Made by a program: the position numbers and the translations under genes
Shown here: one piece after another, positions 7,686 to 15,275 of the stretch
Layout: every line of letters starts with the position of its first letter
Position numbering within the stretch: the first letter of the stretch is position 1
Assembly: GCA_027489065.1 (NCBI GenBank)
Contig: JAIYAM010000057.1
Location: forward strand, 1 to 32,585
From: Erythrobacteraceae bacterium
GTDB lineage: Bacteria; Pseudomonadota; Alphaproteobacteria; Sphingomonadales; Sphingomonadaceae
Direction of reading: 5' to 3'
Length of the DNA: 32,585 nt
The notes under the pieces: generated by a model
What the model was told of the DNA's origin: nothing
Database searches by the model: none
The model's input: only the letters and a program-made list of their open reading frames with translations

Positions 7686-8381
7686 ATGACGGACATACCC
7701 TTCGACGCGATCGGCTTCGACCTTGACGGCACCCTGCTCGACACATTCCGCGATCTCGGCGCGGCGGTGAACCACGCGCTGGTGCTCGGCGGCTTTGCGG
7801 AGGTCTCCGTCGAGAGCAGCAAGGACCTGATCGGCGGCGGCGCCAAGATCATGCTGGCCCGCGCCGTGGACGCGCAAGGCGGCCTGCCAGAGGACGAGTT
7901 CAAGCGGCTCTACAAGGCGATGCTCGGCTATTACGAGCAGCACAACGCCGTCCACACCGCCCCCTACCCCGGCGTGCGCGAGGCGCTGGCGGAGCTGGGG
8001 GCGAAGGGCGTCCGCATGGCAGTTGTCACCAACAAGTTCGAAGCCTTCGCCCGCAATGTCCTCACCCAGCTCGATCTGATCGGCGCGTTCGAGACCGTGA
8101 TCGGAGGAGACAGCATGGGCAAGGGCGAGGACGGCCAGTTCCTCGCCAAGCCGCACCCTGCGCCGGTCATCAAGGCGCATGAAGCGGCCGGAGGCGGACG
8201 CTTCGTGTTCATCGGCGATTCCACCTATGACGTGCGCGCGGCGCGGGGGGCTGGCGTTCCGGTCGTCGCGGCAGCCTATGGCTACTGCGACAAGCCCCCG
8301 CACGAGCTCGGCGCGGATGCGGTGATCGATTCGTTCGGCGACTTGATTCCCGCCCTTGCCGCACTTCGGCCCTCCGCCTGA
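7686..8381 (+). CDS. gph: Phosphoglycolate phosphatase-like HAD hydrolase
   Basis: This 231-residue HAD-superfamily phosphatase has all the class motifs: FDLDGTLLDT with nucleophile Asp12 and general acid Asp14, VVTNK as motif II, a lysine before HPAP as motif III, and FIGDSTYDVRAAR as motif IV. The family removes phosphate from 2-phosphoglycolate, which arises from DNA repair and oxygenase side reactions, though related HAD enzymes with other substrates look similar. GGAGG lies six bases before the ATG. It is divergent from glmU; their starts are 92 bases apart and must share a promoter region. Confidence 0.85.
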   Translation: MTDIPFDAIGFDLDGTLLDTFRDLGAAVNHALVLGGFAEVSVESSKDLIGGGAKIMLARAVDAQGGLPEDEFKRLYKAMLGYYEQHNAVHTAPYPGVREALAELGAKGVRMAVVTNKFEAFARNVLTQLDLIGAFETVIGGDSMGKGEDGQFLAKPHPAPVIKAHEAAGGGRFVFIGDSTYDVRAARGAGVPVVAAAYGYCDKPPHELGADAVIDSFGDLIPALAALRPSA

Positions 8382-8458
8382 CCCTACGGCATCGCCCCCT
8401 GACAGTTCGGATGTTGCAAGCCGCGCGCGAAAGTGCCACGCAGCGCCCGCTTATCAGC

Positions 8459-8474
8459 TTTACGCAGGCGTAAA
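8459..8474. promoter_or_regulatory. Palindromic operator before the SDR gene
   Basis: TTTACGC-AG-GCGTAAA is a perfect seven-base inverted repeat with a two-base spacer, 44 bases before the ATG of the hydroxyacyl-CoA dehydrogenase-like gene. It has the TTTACG-N4-CGTAAA shape I associate with LiuR/TetR-type regulators of acyl-CoA and branched-chain amino acid breakdown. That link is from memory and unverified. Confidence 0.5.
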
Positions 8475-8518
8475 CCGCGCCGCCCAAAGGCCGCAAACGT
8501 TCAGGACAGGAGAACACC

Positions 8519-9448
8519 ATGACCATCAGCTTCAAGGACAAGGTTGCCATCGTCACCGGCGCCGGCGGCGGGCTCGGCCGGGCCTATGCGCTCGAACTCG
8601 CCCGGCGCGGCGCCAAGGTCGTCGTCAACGACCTCGGCGGATCGCGTGACGGCACCGGCCAGTCGGACGCGGCCCTGAAGGTCGTCGAGGAAATCCAGGC
8701 AGCAGGCGGCGAGGCGATGGCCAACGGCCACTCGGTGACCGAATACGACCAGATGGAAGCGATGGTCGCGGCGGCCAAGGAAAAGTGGGGCGGCGTCCAC
8801 GTCCTCATCAACAACGCCGGCGTCCTGCGCGACAAGACCTTCATCAAGATGGAGCCCGCCGACTTCGAATTCGTCGTCAAGGTGCACCTCACCGGATCGG
8901 CCTTCGCCACCAAGGCGTGCTGGGAAACCTTCCGCGAGCAGGGCTATGGCCGCGTGCTGATGACCGCGTCCTCGACCGGTCTGTTCGGGAACTTCGGGCA
9001 GGCGAACTACGGCGCTGCGAAGCTCGGCCTTGCCGGTCTCACCAAGACGCTGGCGCTCGAAGGCGCGAAGTACAACGTGCGCTGCAACACCCTCTCGCCG
9101 GTCGCGGGCACCCGCATGACCGAAGACCTCTTCCCCGAGGAAGCCTTCAAGCTCTTCGCCCCCGAGAATGTGGTCCCGGCCGCGCTGTTCCTCGTTTCTG
9201 AAGACGCCCCCACCAACGCCATCGTCGGCGCAGGCGCGGGCGGCTACCACTCGTCGTGGACGGTGATGAACGATGCCGTGTGGCTGCCGGAAGGCGAGCG
9301 TACGCTGGAAGGCTTTGCTGCACGCTGGGAGGAGATCAATTCCTTCACCAACCTCATCGCCCCGCAATCGGGCAGCGAGCAGTCGGGCAACATTCTGCGC
9401 GCCATGCAGAAGGTCACGGGTACCGGACCTGCCAGCGCTCGCGGCTGA
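8519..9448 (+). CDS. SDR oxidoreductase, MFE-2-type (3R)-hydroxyacyl-CoA dehydrogenase-like
   Basis: This 309-residue short-chain dehydrogenase resembles the dehydrogenase unit of peroxisomal multifunctional enzyme 2, which oxidises (3R)-hydroxyacyl-CoA with NAD. The cofactor motif TGAGGGLG (13-20) is followed by VVVNDLGG, an insert GSRDGTGQSDAA typical of that subgroup, NNAG (98-101), catalytic Ser151, Tyr164 and Lys168 (YGAAK). About 60 residues beyond the core (from about 245) are also a subgroup trait. AGGAG precedes the ATG at 8519. A palindrome in the promoter and a terminator right after the gene make it a single-gene unit. Substrate is inferred, with fatty acid or cholesterol side-chain breakdown most likely. 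Confidence 0.85.
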   Translation: MTISFKDKVAIVTGAGGGLGRAYALELARRGAKVVVNDLGGSRDGTGQSDAALKVVEEIQAAGGEAMANGHSVTEYDQMEAMVAAAKEKWGGVHVLINNAGVLRDKTFIKMEPADFEFVVKVHLTGSAFATKACWETFREQGYGRVLMTASSTGLFGNFGQANYGAAKLGLAGLTKTLALEGAKYNVRCNTLSPVAGTRMTEDLFPEEAFKLFAPENVVPAALFLVSEDAPTNAIVGAGAGGYHSSWTVMNDAVWLPEGERTLEGFAARWEEINSFTNLIAPQSGSEQSGNILRAMQKVTGTGPASARG

Positions 9449-9467
9449 TCAGGCTCACTAGAAAGCA

Positions 9468-9504
9468 AAAAGGGCTCCCCGCAGCTGCGGCGGAGCCCTT
9501 TTTT
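9468..9504 (+). terminator. Rho-independent terminator after the SDR gene
   Basis: GGGCTCC (9472-9478) pairs with GGAGCCC (9492-9498), and between them CCGCAG-CTGCGG extends the stem. Six T residues follow and an A-run precedes, so it could also work on the minus strand. Confidence 0.9.
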
Positions 9505-9530
9505 CATCCGTCGCCTGTTTGCGCCATGCA

Positions 9531-9552
9531 GTGTATTGACACAGCAATACAC
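9531..9552. promoter_or_regulatory. Palindromic operator overlapping a -35-like box
   Basis: GTGTATTG, six bases, then CAATACAC is a perfect eight-base inverted repeat. It contains TTGACA (9536-9541), an ideal -35 hexamer; 17 bases later TAAGCC (9559-9564) is a weak -10. This is the layout of a repressor (for example TetR-type) blocking the promoter of the small membrane protein gene downstream. No regulator gene is adjacent. Confidence 0.5.
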
Positions 9553-9600
9553 CCAAGCTAAGCCTTCGCTCATGTGACGATGCAGCGAGAGCCGAGGCCG

Positions 9601-9993
9601 ATGGACACAAATGCCGCCAGGCTCGCAGGCCCGGCGCATCTTATCCAGCGCCTGATCATCATCGCGCTGGCCAGCCTGTTCATCTTCTACCACATCACGA
9701 TGCTGATGGATTTCGCGCGCGGGCATGATCTGACCAGCGACGCGCTCTACAACGGCATTCAGGCCGCCTTGCGCGTCGGGATCATCGTCAGTCTCGCTCT
9801 CGTAGCTCTGGGCAAACGCTTGGCGCTGTGGACGATGTGGTTCAGCATTCTCGGCCTGATCTCGACCCACTACTGGGCGCATTTCGGAATGGTGGAGGCG
9901 GACTTCACGATCGGCCGCCATCCGCTCTCCTATCTCAAGGGCCTGATGATGCCCTCGATCGTCACCGCGGCCTTCCTGTATCGGCGGCGCTGA
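9601..9993 (+). CDS. Small four-helix membrane protein of unknown function
   Basis: This 130-residue protein has four likely membrane helices, at about residues 17-36, 54-71, 74-95 and 114-127, with a basic C-terminus (YRRR). I do not recognise a named family. The sequence contains several His and Met residues near helix ends (YHITMLM, STHYWAHFGM), but no clear metal motif. The start is uncertain: in-frame GTG 9574, ATG 9580 and ATG 9601 all exist. The last is chosen because GAGAG and GAGG lie just before it and it leaves a short cytoplasmic N-terminus. Its upstream region holds a strong palindrome over a -35-like box, so it is probably regulated by a repressor. Confidence 0.65.
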   Translation: MDTNAARLAGPAHLIQRLIIIALASLFIFYHITMLMDFARGHDLTSDALYNGIQAALRVGIIVSLALVALGKRLALWTMWFSILGLISTHYWAHFGMVEADFTIGRHPLSYLKGLMMPSIVTAAFLYRRR

Positions 9994-10008
9994 CGCGGCT
10001 TCATGCCG

Positions 10009-10374
10009 TTAATCCTCGACCGCCTTCAGCAGCCGCCGCTCCATGGGCGCCAGCACATTCGCCAGATCGTGCCCGCGTTTGAGCACCTGACCGTGCTCGC
10101 CGAACAGGGTCCACATGCCCTGCTTGCCGCGCAGTGCCGGGCGCTTCTCGACGCGGGCCTGAGGGCGCTCCGCGGTGCGGCGGAAGGCCGCGAAACTGGC
10201 GGCCTGACGGGTAAAGTCCATCGCATAATCGCGCCACTCGCCCGCCGCCACCATGCGGCCGTAAAGGTCGAGGATGCGCATCAGCTCGGCACGCTCGAAA
10301 CCGACCTGATCTGCACCTTTGCCGGGGAAGGGAACCACCTGTCCCGGCACGCCCGGGGTTGGCGCAGCGGCCAT
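10009..10374 (-). CDS. DUF2794 family protein
   Basis: This 121-residue cytoplasmic protein matches DUF2794, a small alphaproteobacterial family of unknown role. Characteristic stretches are FERAELMRILDLYGRMVAAGEWRDYAMDF (about 26-54), FRRTAERPQARVEKRPALRGKQGMW, and GQVLKRGHDLANVLAPMERRLLK near the end. The first 20 residues are Pro/Gly-rich and probably disordered. It starts ten bases after the serine acetyltransferase stop, so the two are very likely co-transcribed; nothing in the sequence tells what it does there. Confidence 0.8.
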   Translation of the reverse strand: MAAAPTPGVPGQVVPFPGKGADQVGFERAELMRILDLYGRMVAAGEWRDYAMDFTRQAASFAAFRRTAERPQARVEKRPALRGKQGMWTLFGEHGQVLKRGHDLANVLAPMERRLLKAVED

Positions 10375-10384
10375 GCCTTGCCCC

Positions 10385-11152
10385 CTAATCCTTCGCCGCG
10401 CGCTTGCGCAGGCGTACCGCCGGCTCGACCTGAGGGCCGAGCGGCTGCGCAGGATCGGGCGCAGGCGCTTCGCTCGGGCCGAGCAGCGCCTTCATTGCCG
10501 CCATCTCCTCGCGCATCGCGGCGATTTCGCTCTCGAGCTTCTCGATGCAGTCGCGGCGCGGGCGGCCTTGATCGTCGCAGGGCGGATCGTCGCAGGGGGT
10601 GCCATAGGGCACGAACTCGCGCATCCAGGCCTCGGCCGGCACGAGGGTAGAACGGGCCTTGATCCCGACCATCGTCGCGCCCGCGGGCACATCCTCGGTC
10701 ACGACAGCATTCGCACCGACCCGGGCACGCTCGCCGACCACGATCGGCCCGATGATCTGCGCGCCAGAGCCGATGATGACATTGTCCCGAAGCGTCGGAT
10801 GGCGCTTGCCGCCCTTGCCGTTAGCAGGATTGGTGCCGCCCAGCGTCACGCATTGGTAGATCGTGACATTGTCACCGATCTCGGCCGTCTCGCCGATCAC
10901 CACGAAGCCGTGGTCGATGAAGAAGTTCTTCCCGATTGTGGCACCGGGGTGGATGTCGATCGCGGTCAGCAGCCGTCCGATGTGATTGACCGCGCGGGCG
11001 AGGAAGTACAGCTGCGCCTCGAACAGCCAGTGCGCGGCACGGTGGAAGCCCAGAGCCCAGACGCCGGGGTAAAGCAGGATCTCCCAGCGCGAGCGCGGCG
11101 CCGGGTCACGGGCACGGACGGAATCCAGATAGCTGACAAGTTGTTCGAGCAT
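10385..11152 (-). CDS. cysE: Serine O-acetyltransferase (EpsC type)
   Basis: This 255-residue enzyme acetylates serine to O-acetylserine, the carbon acceptor for cysteine synthesis. After an N-terminal helical region (LYPGVWALGFHRAAHWLF), the hexapeptide left-handed beta-helix runs from about residue 65 to 180 with DIHPGATIG, FFIDHGFVVIGETAEIGD, TIYQCVTLGG and GKRHPTLRDNVIIGSGAQIIGP, all serine acetyltransferase hallmarks. It is the short EpsC form. A distinctive C-terminal extension (about 195-255) begins with a Cys/Asp-rich stretch, then an acidic coiled-coil-like segment (IEKLESEIAAMREEMAAMKALL) and a Pro-rich tail. It lies 45 bases after hdaA and ten before DUF2794. Confidence 0.92.
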   Translation of the reverse strand: MLEQLVSYLDSVRARDPAPRSRWEILLYPGVWALGFHRAAHWLFEAQLYFLARAVNHIGRLLTAIDIHPGATIGKNFFIDHGFVVIGETAEIGDNVTIYQCVTLGGTNPANGKGGKRHPTLRDNVIIGSGAQIIGPIVVGERARVGANAVVTEDVPAGATMVGIKARSTLVPAEAWMREFVPYGTPCDDPPCDDQGRPRRDCIEKLESEIAAMREEMAAMKALLGPSEAPAPDPAQPLGPQVEPAVRLRKRAAKD

Positions 11153-11197
11153 GGCCCCTCAACATCCCACCAAAGCGCGACCTTTGCAATCGCGCCG

Positions 11198-11845
11198 CTA
11201 CAGCAGGCGCTGCTGCTCCGGCCCGTGGAGGGCCTCGAGCGCGGCGCGCCATACAGACATGGTGGCAGGCGTCTGCCGTTCAAGGGATATGCGATCGATG
11301 GTGGCGACAAGCGCCTCGATCGCGGCGAAGCTGCGCGTGGTGCGGGGGACGAGATACTCGGCCGCGCCTTCGGGCAGCGAGAGCCCGCGCTGCTCGCCAT
11401 GAGCGAGGATCAGCTCGCCCGCCATGGCATCGTCAGGCGCGCCGATCTCCAGATGCAGCGAACCGCCGATGCGCGATGCAAGGTCGGGCAGAGCAATGCG
11501 CCAGCCACCGCTGTCCGGATCGGCATTGGCGATGAGGAGCAGCGTGGCGCCTTCCTGCAAGCCCCCCTGCTGCACAGCGTTCCAGCGATGAAACAGCGCC
11601 GTCTCGTCGAGCGTCTCGGCATTGTCGATCACCTCGAGCCCCTCTAAGCGGCCGCGCGCCCATTGCCCGAGCAGCGACTTGCCCGAACGCGGCGGTCCGG
11701 TCAGCACGGCGACATGGTAGGGCCAGCTTTCGGGGTGCTGAAGCGCGTCGATCACCTCCGCGTTGGCGTTGCCGATCACGATCCGCTGCGCCGCCGCGGG
11801 TAGCCGTGCGGCCAGCGGCAGTGCGATCTGGGAGGGCTCGCTCAT
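11198..11845 (-). CDS. hdaA: HdaA, DnaA-related regulator of replication initiation
   Basis: This 215-residue protein is a short DnaA-like AAA+ ATPase of the Hda/HdaA type, which with the DNA polymerase sliding clamp drives DnaA-ATP to DnaA-ADP and prevents re-initiation. QIALPL at residues 6-11 is the clamp-binding motif expected at the N-terminus. The Walker A loop is GPPRSGKS (50-57) and VIDNAE takes the Walker B place. The DnaA-type DNA-binding domain IV is absent, as expected. It follows the DUF2066-like gene by 15 bases and precedes cysE by 45. Hda-type genes next to a DUF2066 gene and purM-purN are also known in gammaproteobacteria. Confidence 0.88.
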   Translation of the reverse strand: MSEPSQIALPLAARLPAAAQRIVIGNANAEVIDALQHPESWPYHVAVLTGPPRSGKSLLGQWARGRLEGLEVIDNAETLDETALFHRWNAVQQGGLQEGATLLLIANADPDSGGWRIALPDLASRIGGSLHLEIGAPDDAMAGELILAHGEQRGLSLPEGAAEYLVPRTTRSFAAIEALVATIDRISLERQTPATMSVWRAALEALHGPEQQRLL

Positions 11846-11860
11846 CTCCGCGCCCCGCCG

Positions 11861-13150
11861 CTAGCGGCTGATGGCGAGCGCGTTCGCCCCTCGCCGCACG
11901 CTGAACCCCCGCGCCTCGAGCGCCGCAGCAAGCTCCTCGAGCGATCCGGCATAGCTGACCGCCATCACCGATGTGCCGCCGATCGCGGTGCTGGTCACGC
12001 CCACGCCGCGCACCCCGCCGGTGCCCCGCACCGCGCCGAGCGAGGCATCGAAAGCTCCGGCATCCGGCGTTGCGAACTGCACGGTGATGAGCCGCACCTG
12101 TGCCTCGCCCGGCTCAATCCCGGTGACCGGCTGCGCCTCGATCCGCGGCACCCCGCCGCTCGCCACCGCAGCTTCGGCGGCGCGGCGAGCCTGCGCGGCG
12201 CGGCCGATCTCGATCAATCGCTGGATCGCCGGGTCCATCTGCCCGCCGCCGCCCAGCCGCAGGCTCGGGTCGGGACGCAGCTTGCCGGCGTTGAGAGCGG
12301 CAGTGAAGATGGAGTCGAACCGCTCGACCGCCTGGGCGAGCATCGCCGGCAGCGCATCGGGATTGTCGGCGGTGAGGGTGAAAGTCTCCAGCGGGCTGCT
12401 GTCGGGGCCGTAGCGCGCGGTGAAAGTGCCGCTCACGGGACCGCCGGGGAACTGGTGCTCGAGCCGCGCGAAGGCCATCAGCACGTCGGTCGCGCCGTAT
12501 TGGTCGAGCGCGGTGCGCCACCAGGCGCGGCTGCGGCGCGTGGCTTGGCCGAAATTGACCAGCAGCGAATCGCCCCCGCCGCCGTTCAGGCGCACATAGT
12601 CGATGCGGCTGCCGCCCGGATTGAACTCGGCCCAGGCGCGCTGCCACGGGTTGCGCTGCTCGAACGTGATGTAGGCGCCGCCGCTTTCGACCACCGGGAT
12701 GAGCAGCAGCGGGGCCGATCGGCTCGCCTGCTGCTTGCCGCCGAGATAGCCGCCCGCACGCTGGCGGTCGAAGACGACGCCGAGCGTGGCGATGTAGCGC
12801 CGCGGGCCCAATTGCTCGCGCTGGATGACGATCGCGGAGACCAGTCCTCCGAGCTGACCCTCGGACAGCTGCGGGCCGCCGAGCTTCGCCCACGCCTGCT
12901 TTTGCGCCTCGCGCCAGCCGTTGGCCCGCGCGTCCTCGGCGCTCTTCCCCTGAACGTCGACGGTGATGCCCTTGACCTCGATGTCCGCGCTCGCGGCGGT
13001 CGGCGCGATGCCGCGATCGCCCGCGACCTGCGCGAGCACGACATAGCCGCCGCCCATGAGCGCGAGCGCGAGACCCGCGCTGCCGAGCCACCGCCGCAGC
13101 GGCGAGGAAAGGGCCGCAGCAGGGCCGGGAAGGGAAAGCGGTGCGCTCAT
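11861..13150 (-). CDS. Exported or membrane-anchored DUF2066-like protein
   Basis: This 429-residue protein has one hydrophobic N-terminal segment (about 21-43), so it is exported or anchored with its bulk in the periplasm. The region beginning [29 protein letters not shown] resembles DUF2066-type proteins, and the position between hdaA and purM is that of DUF2066 genes in Pseudomonas. The match is weak by eye, so the family call is tentative. The C-terminal part (about 340-429) reads like a small alpha/beta domain ending [10 protein letters not shown]. The ATG at 13150 is the first Met directly before the hydrophobic segment; the frame stays open upstream but overlaps purM. Function unknown. 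Confidence 0.7.
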   Translation of the reverse strand: MSAPLSLPGPAAALSSPLRRWLGSAGLALALMGGGYVVLAQVAGDRGIAPTAASADIEVKGITVDVQGKSAEDARANGWREAQKQAWAKLGGPQLSEGQLGGLVSAIVIQREQLGPRRYIATLGVVFDRQRAGGYLGGKQQASRSAPLLLIPVVESGGAYITFEQRNPWQRAWAEFNPGGSRIDYVRLNGGGGDSLLVNFGQATRRSRAWWRTALDQYGATDVLMAFARLEHQFPGGPVSGTFTARYGPDSSPLETFTLTADNPDALPAMLAQAVERFDSIFTAALNAGKLRPDPSLRLGGGGQMDPAIQRLIEIGRAAQARRAAEAAVASGGVPRIEAQPVTGIEPGEAQVRLITVQFATPDAGAFDASLGAVRGTGGVRGVGVTSTAIGGTSVMAVSYAGSLEELAAALEARGFSVRRGANALAISR

Positions 13151-13219
13151 GGGGAAAATCGCCTGTCCTTTGCCCAATGGCGAGTGGAATTCCAAGCGCG
13201 AATGGTTATGGCGATTGCC

Positions 13220-14317
13220 ATGAGCATCAAGAATTCGCCCTACACCTATGCCGACGCGGGCGTGTCGATCGCTGCGGGCAACGCGCTGGTCAAGGCCATC
13301 GCCCCGCTCGCCAAGGCCACCGCACGCCCGGGCGCCACCAGCGAACTGGGCGGGTTCGGCGGGTTCTTCGATCCCAAGGCGGCGGGATACACTGACCCGT
13401 TGCTGGTCGCCGCGAACGACGGCGTGGGCACCAAGCTCAAGCTCGCCATCGAGCATGACCGGCACGATACCGTCGGCATCGATCTGGTCGCGATGTGCGT
13501 CAACGACCTCATCGTGCAGGGGGCCGAGCCTTTGTTCTTCCTCGACTACTTCGCCACCGGCAAGCTGGAGAACGGCGTGGCCGAGCGCGTCATCGCGGGG
13601 ATCGCGGAGGGCTGCAAGATGGCCGGATGCGCGCTGATCGGCGGCGAGACGGCGGAGATGCCGGGGATGTATGCGGCCGGTGACTACGACCTTGCCGGCT
13701 TCTGCGTCGGCGCGGTCGAGCGCGGCGAGCAGCTGACCGGCGACAAGGTTGCGCCGGGCGACGTGCTGCTCGGCCTCGCCTCGAGCGGGGTGCATTCCAA
13801 CGGCTATTCGCTGGTGCGCAGGCTGGCGGCGGACAAGGGCTGGAAGCTGAACCGCCCCGCACTCTTCGATCAGGAGCAATTGCTGATCGACGCCCTGATC
13901 GCGCCGACCCGGATCTATGTCGCAAGCCTCCTGCCGCTGATCCGCGAAGGCCACATCAACGCGCTGGCCCACATCACTGGTGGCGGCTTGCTGGAGAACA
14001 TCCCGCGCATCCTGCCCGACGGCGCGCACGCGCATGTCGATGCCGACCTGTGGGCTCAGCCCCGCCTGATGGCCTTCCTTCAGGCGCAGGGGCATATCGA
14101 GCCCGAGGAAATGGCGCGCACCTTCAACTGCGGGGTCGGCATGGTGCTGGCGGTGGCCGAGGACAAGGTCGCCGACGTCGCCCAGCGCCTCGAAGCCGCG
14201 GGCGAAACCGTCGTGACGGTCGGCCGGATCGAGGCGGGCGAAAAGGGCTGCACCGTGCGCGGCTCTGTCGAGACATGGTCCGCCAAATCCGACTGGAGCG
14301 CGACGCATCTTGGCTGA
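13220..14317 (+). CDS. purM: Phosphoribosylformylglycinamidine cyclo-ligase (AIR synthetase)
   Basis: This 365-residue enzyme catalyses the fifth step of de novo purine synthesis, closing FGAM to aminoimidazole ribotide with ATP. Signatures in order are [96 protein letters not shown] and [17 protein letters not shown]. The ATG at 13220 gives an N-terminus like that of homologues; ATGs at 13202 and 13208 are possible, and none has a clear ribosome site. It is divergent from the DUF2066-like gene (69 bases between starts) and overlaps purN. Confidence 0.95.
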   Translation: MSIKNSPYTYADAGVSIAAGNALVKAIAPLAKATARPGATSELGGFGGFFDPKAAGYTDPLLVAANDGVGTKLKLAIEHDRHDTVGIDLVAMCVNDLIVQGAEPLFFLDYFATGKLENGVAERVIAGIAEGCKMAGCALIGGETAEMPGMYAAGDYDLAGFCVGAVERGEQLTGDKVAPGDVLLGLASSGVHSNGYSLVRRLAADKGWKLNRPALFDQEQLLIDALIAPTRIYVASLLPLIREGHINALAHITGGGLLENIPRILPDGAHAHVDADLWAQPRLMAFLQAQGHIEPEEMARTFNCGVGMVLAVAEDKVADVAQRLEAAGETVVTVGRIEAGEKGCTVRGSVETWSAKSDWSATHLG

Positions 14318-15275
14318 AAAGGCCCGCATCGCTGTCCTCATTTCCGGCGCAGGCACCAATATGGCCGCGCTGGTTTATGCCAGTCGCATCGGGGCGTGCC
14401 CCTACGAGGTGGTGCTGGTCGCCAGCAATGACCCTGCCGCTCCCGGCCTTGCGCTCGCCGCCGCCGAGGGGATCGCGACCTTCGCGTGTCCACACAAGGG
14501 CATGAGCCGCGAGGCGCATGACGCCGCAATGGAGGCCGCCGTGCTCGCGGCGGGGGCCGACCACATCGTGCTCGCCGGATACATGCGCATCCTCTCGGAC
14601 GGTTTCGTGGAGCGCTGGGCCGGGCGGATGCTCAACATCCACCCCTCGCTGCTGCCGCTTTACAAGGGGCTCGACACCCACGCCCGCGCGCTGGCCGCCG
14701 GGGATGCCTTCGCGGGAACGAGCGTCCACCTCGTGACGCCCGAGCTCGATGCCGGCGAAGTACTGGCTCAAGTCCGCGTGCCGATCGTCGCGGGTGACAC
14801 GCCGGAGAGCCTCGCCGAGCGGGTCAAGCTCGCCGAACACCAGCTCTACCCGCGTGCCGTGGCCGAATATGTCGGTCGCTGGCGCGATCCGGCCGCGCTG
14901 TTGGCACGCCTGCGCACTCTCGCCCTCGCCCTGCCCGAAACTGATGAGCGCGAAAGCCACGGCAGCCCCGGCTTCCGCGTCGGCGGCGAAAAGGGTGGCA
15001 AGTTCTTCGCCTATTTCGCCGACCAGCATCACGGCACCCCGCACATTGCCCTGCTGGTCCGAACCGGCTCGATGGACGAGCTGATGAATCTCGTCGAGAG
15101 CCAGCGGGAGATCTACTTCAAGCCCGCCTATCACGGAGCGAGCGGCTGGGTGGGAATCATCCTCAACCGCCCCGGCGTCGACTGGGACGAAGTCGCCGAG
15201 TGGCTCGAGCGCAGCTGGCGCAGCGCGGCGCCGAAGCGGCTCACTCGCCTGATGGACATCGCGGACACCTTCTGA
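14310..15275 (+). CDS. purN: Phosphoribosylglycinamide formyltransferase fused to an MmcQ/YjbR domain
   Basis: This 321-residue protein joins two domains. Residues 1-190 are the GAR transformylase of purine synthesis, which moves a formyl group from 10-formyltetrahydrofolate: SGAGTN at 12-17, catalytic Asn109 and His111 ([10 protein letters not shown]) and Asp147 ([11 protein letters not shown]). Residues about 196-315 match the MmcQ/YjbR family ([27 protein letters not shown], then GWVGIILN and [13 protein letters not shown]), small proteins of unclear role. Ordinary PurN is about 190-210 residues. The frame is continuous across the join. The start is TTG at 14310, overlapping the purM stop by eight bases, which fits translational coupling. 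Confidence 0.92.
   Translation: MAEKARIAVLISGAGTNMAALVYASRIGACPYEVVLVASNDPAAPGLALAAAEGIATFACPHKGMSREAHDAAMEAAVLAAGADHIVLAGYMRILSDGFVERWAGRMLNIHPSLLPLYKGLDTHARALAAGDAFAGTSVHLVTPELDAGEVLAQVRVPIVAGDTPESLAERVKLAEHQLYPRAVAEYVGRWRDPAALLARLRTLALALPETDERESHGSPGFRVGGEKGGKFFAYFADQHHGTPHIALLVRTGSMDELMNLVESQREIYFKPAYHGASGWVGIILNRPGVDWDEVAEWLERSWRSAAPKRLTRLMDIADTF

Noticed and set aside
12455..13219. Upstream extension of the purM frame
   Set aside because: The frame is open but overlaps the DUF2066-like gene on the other strand, and purM homologues start near [10 protein letters not shown].
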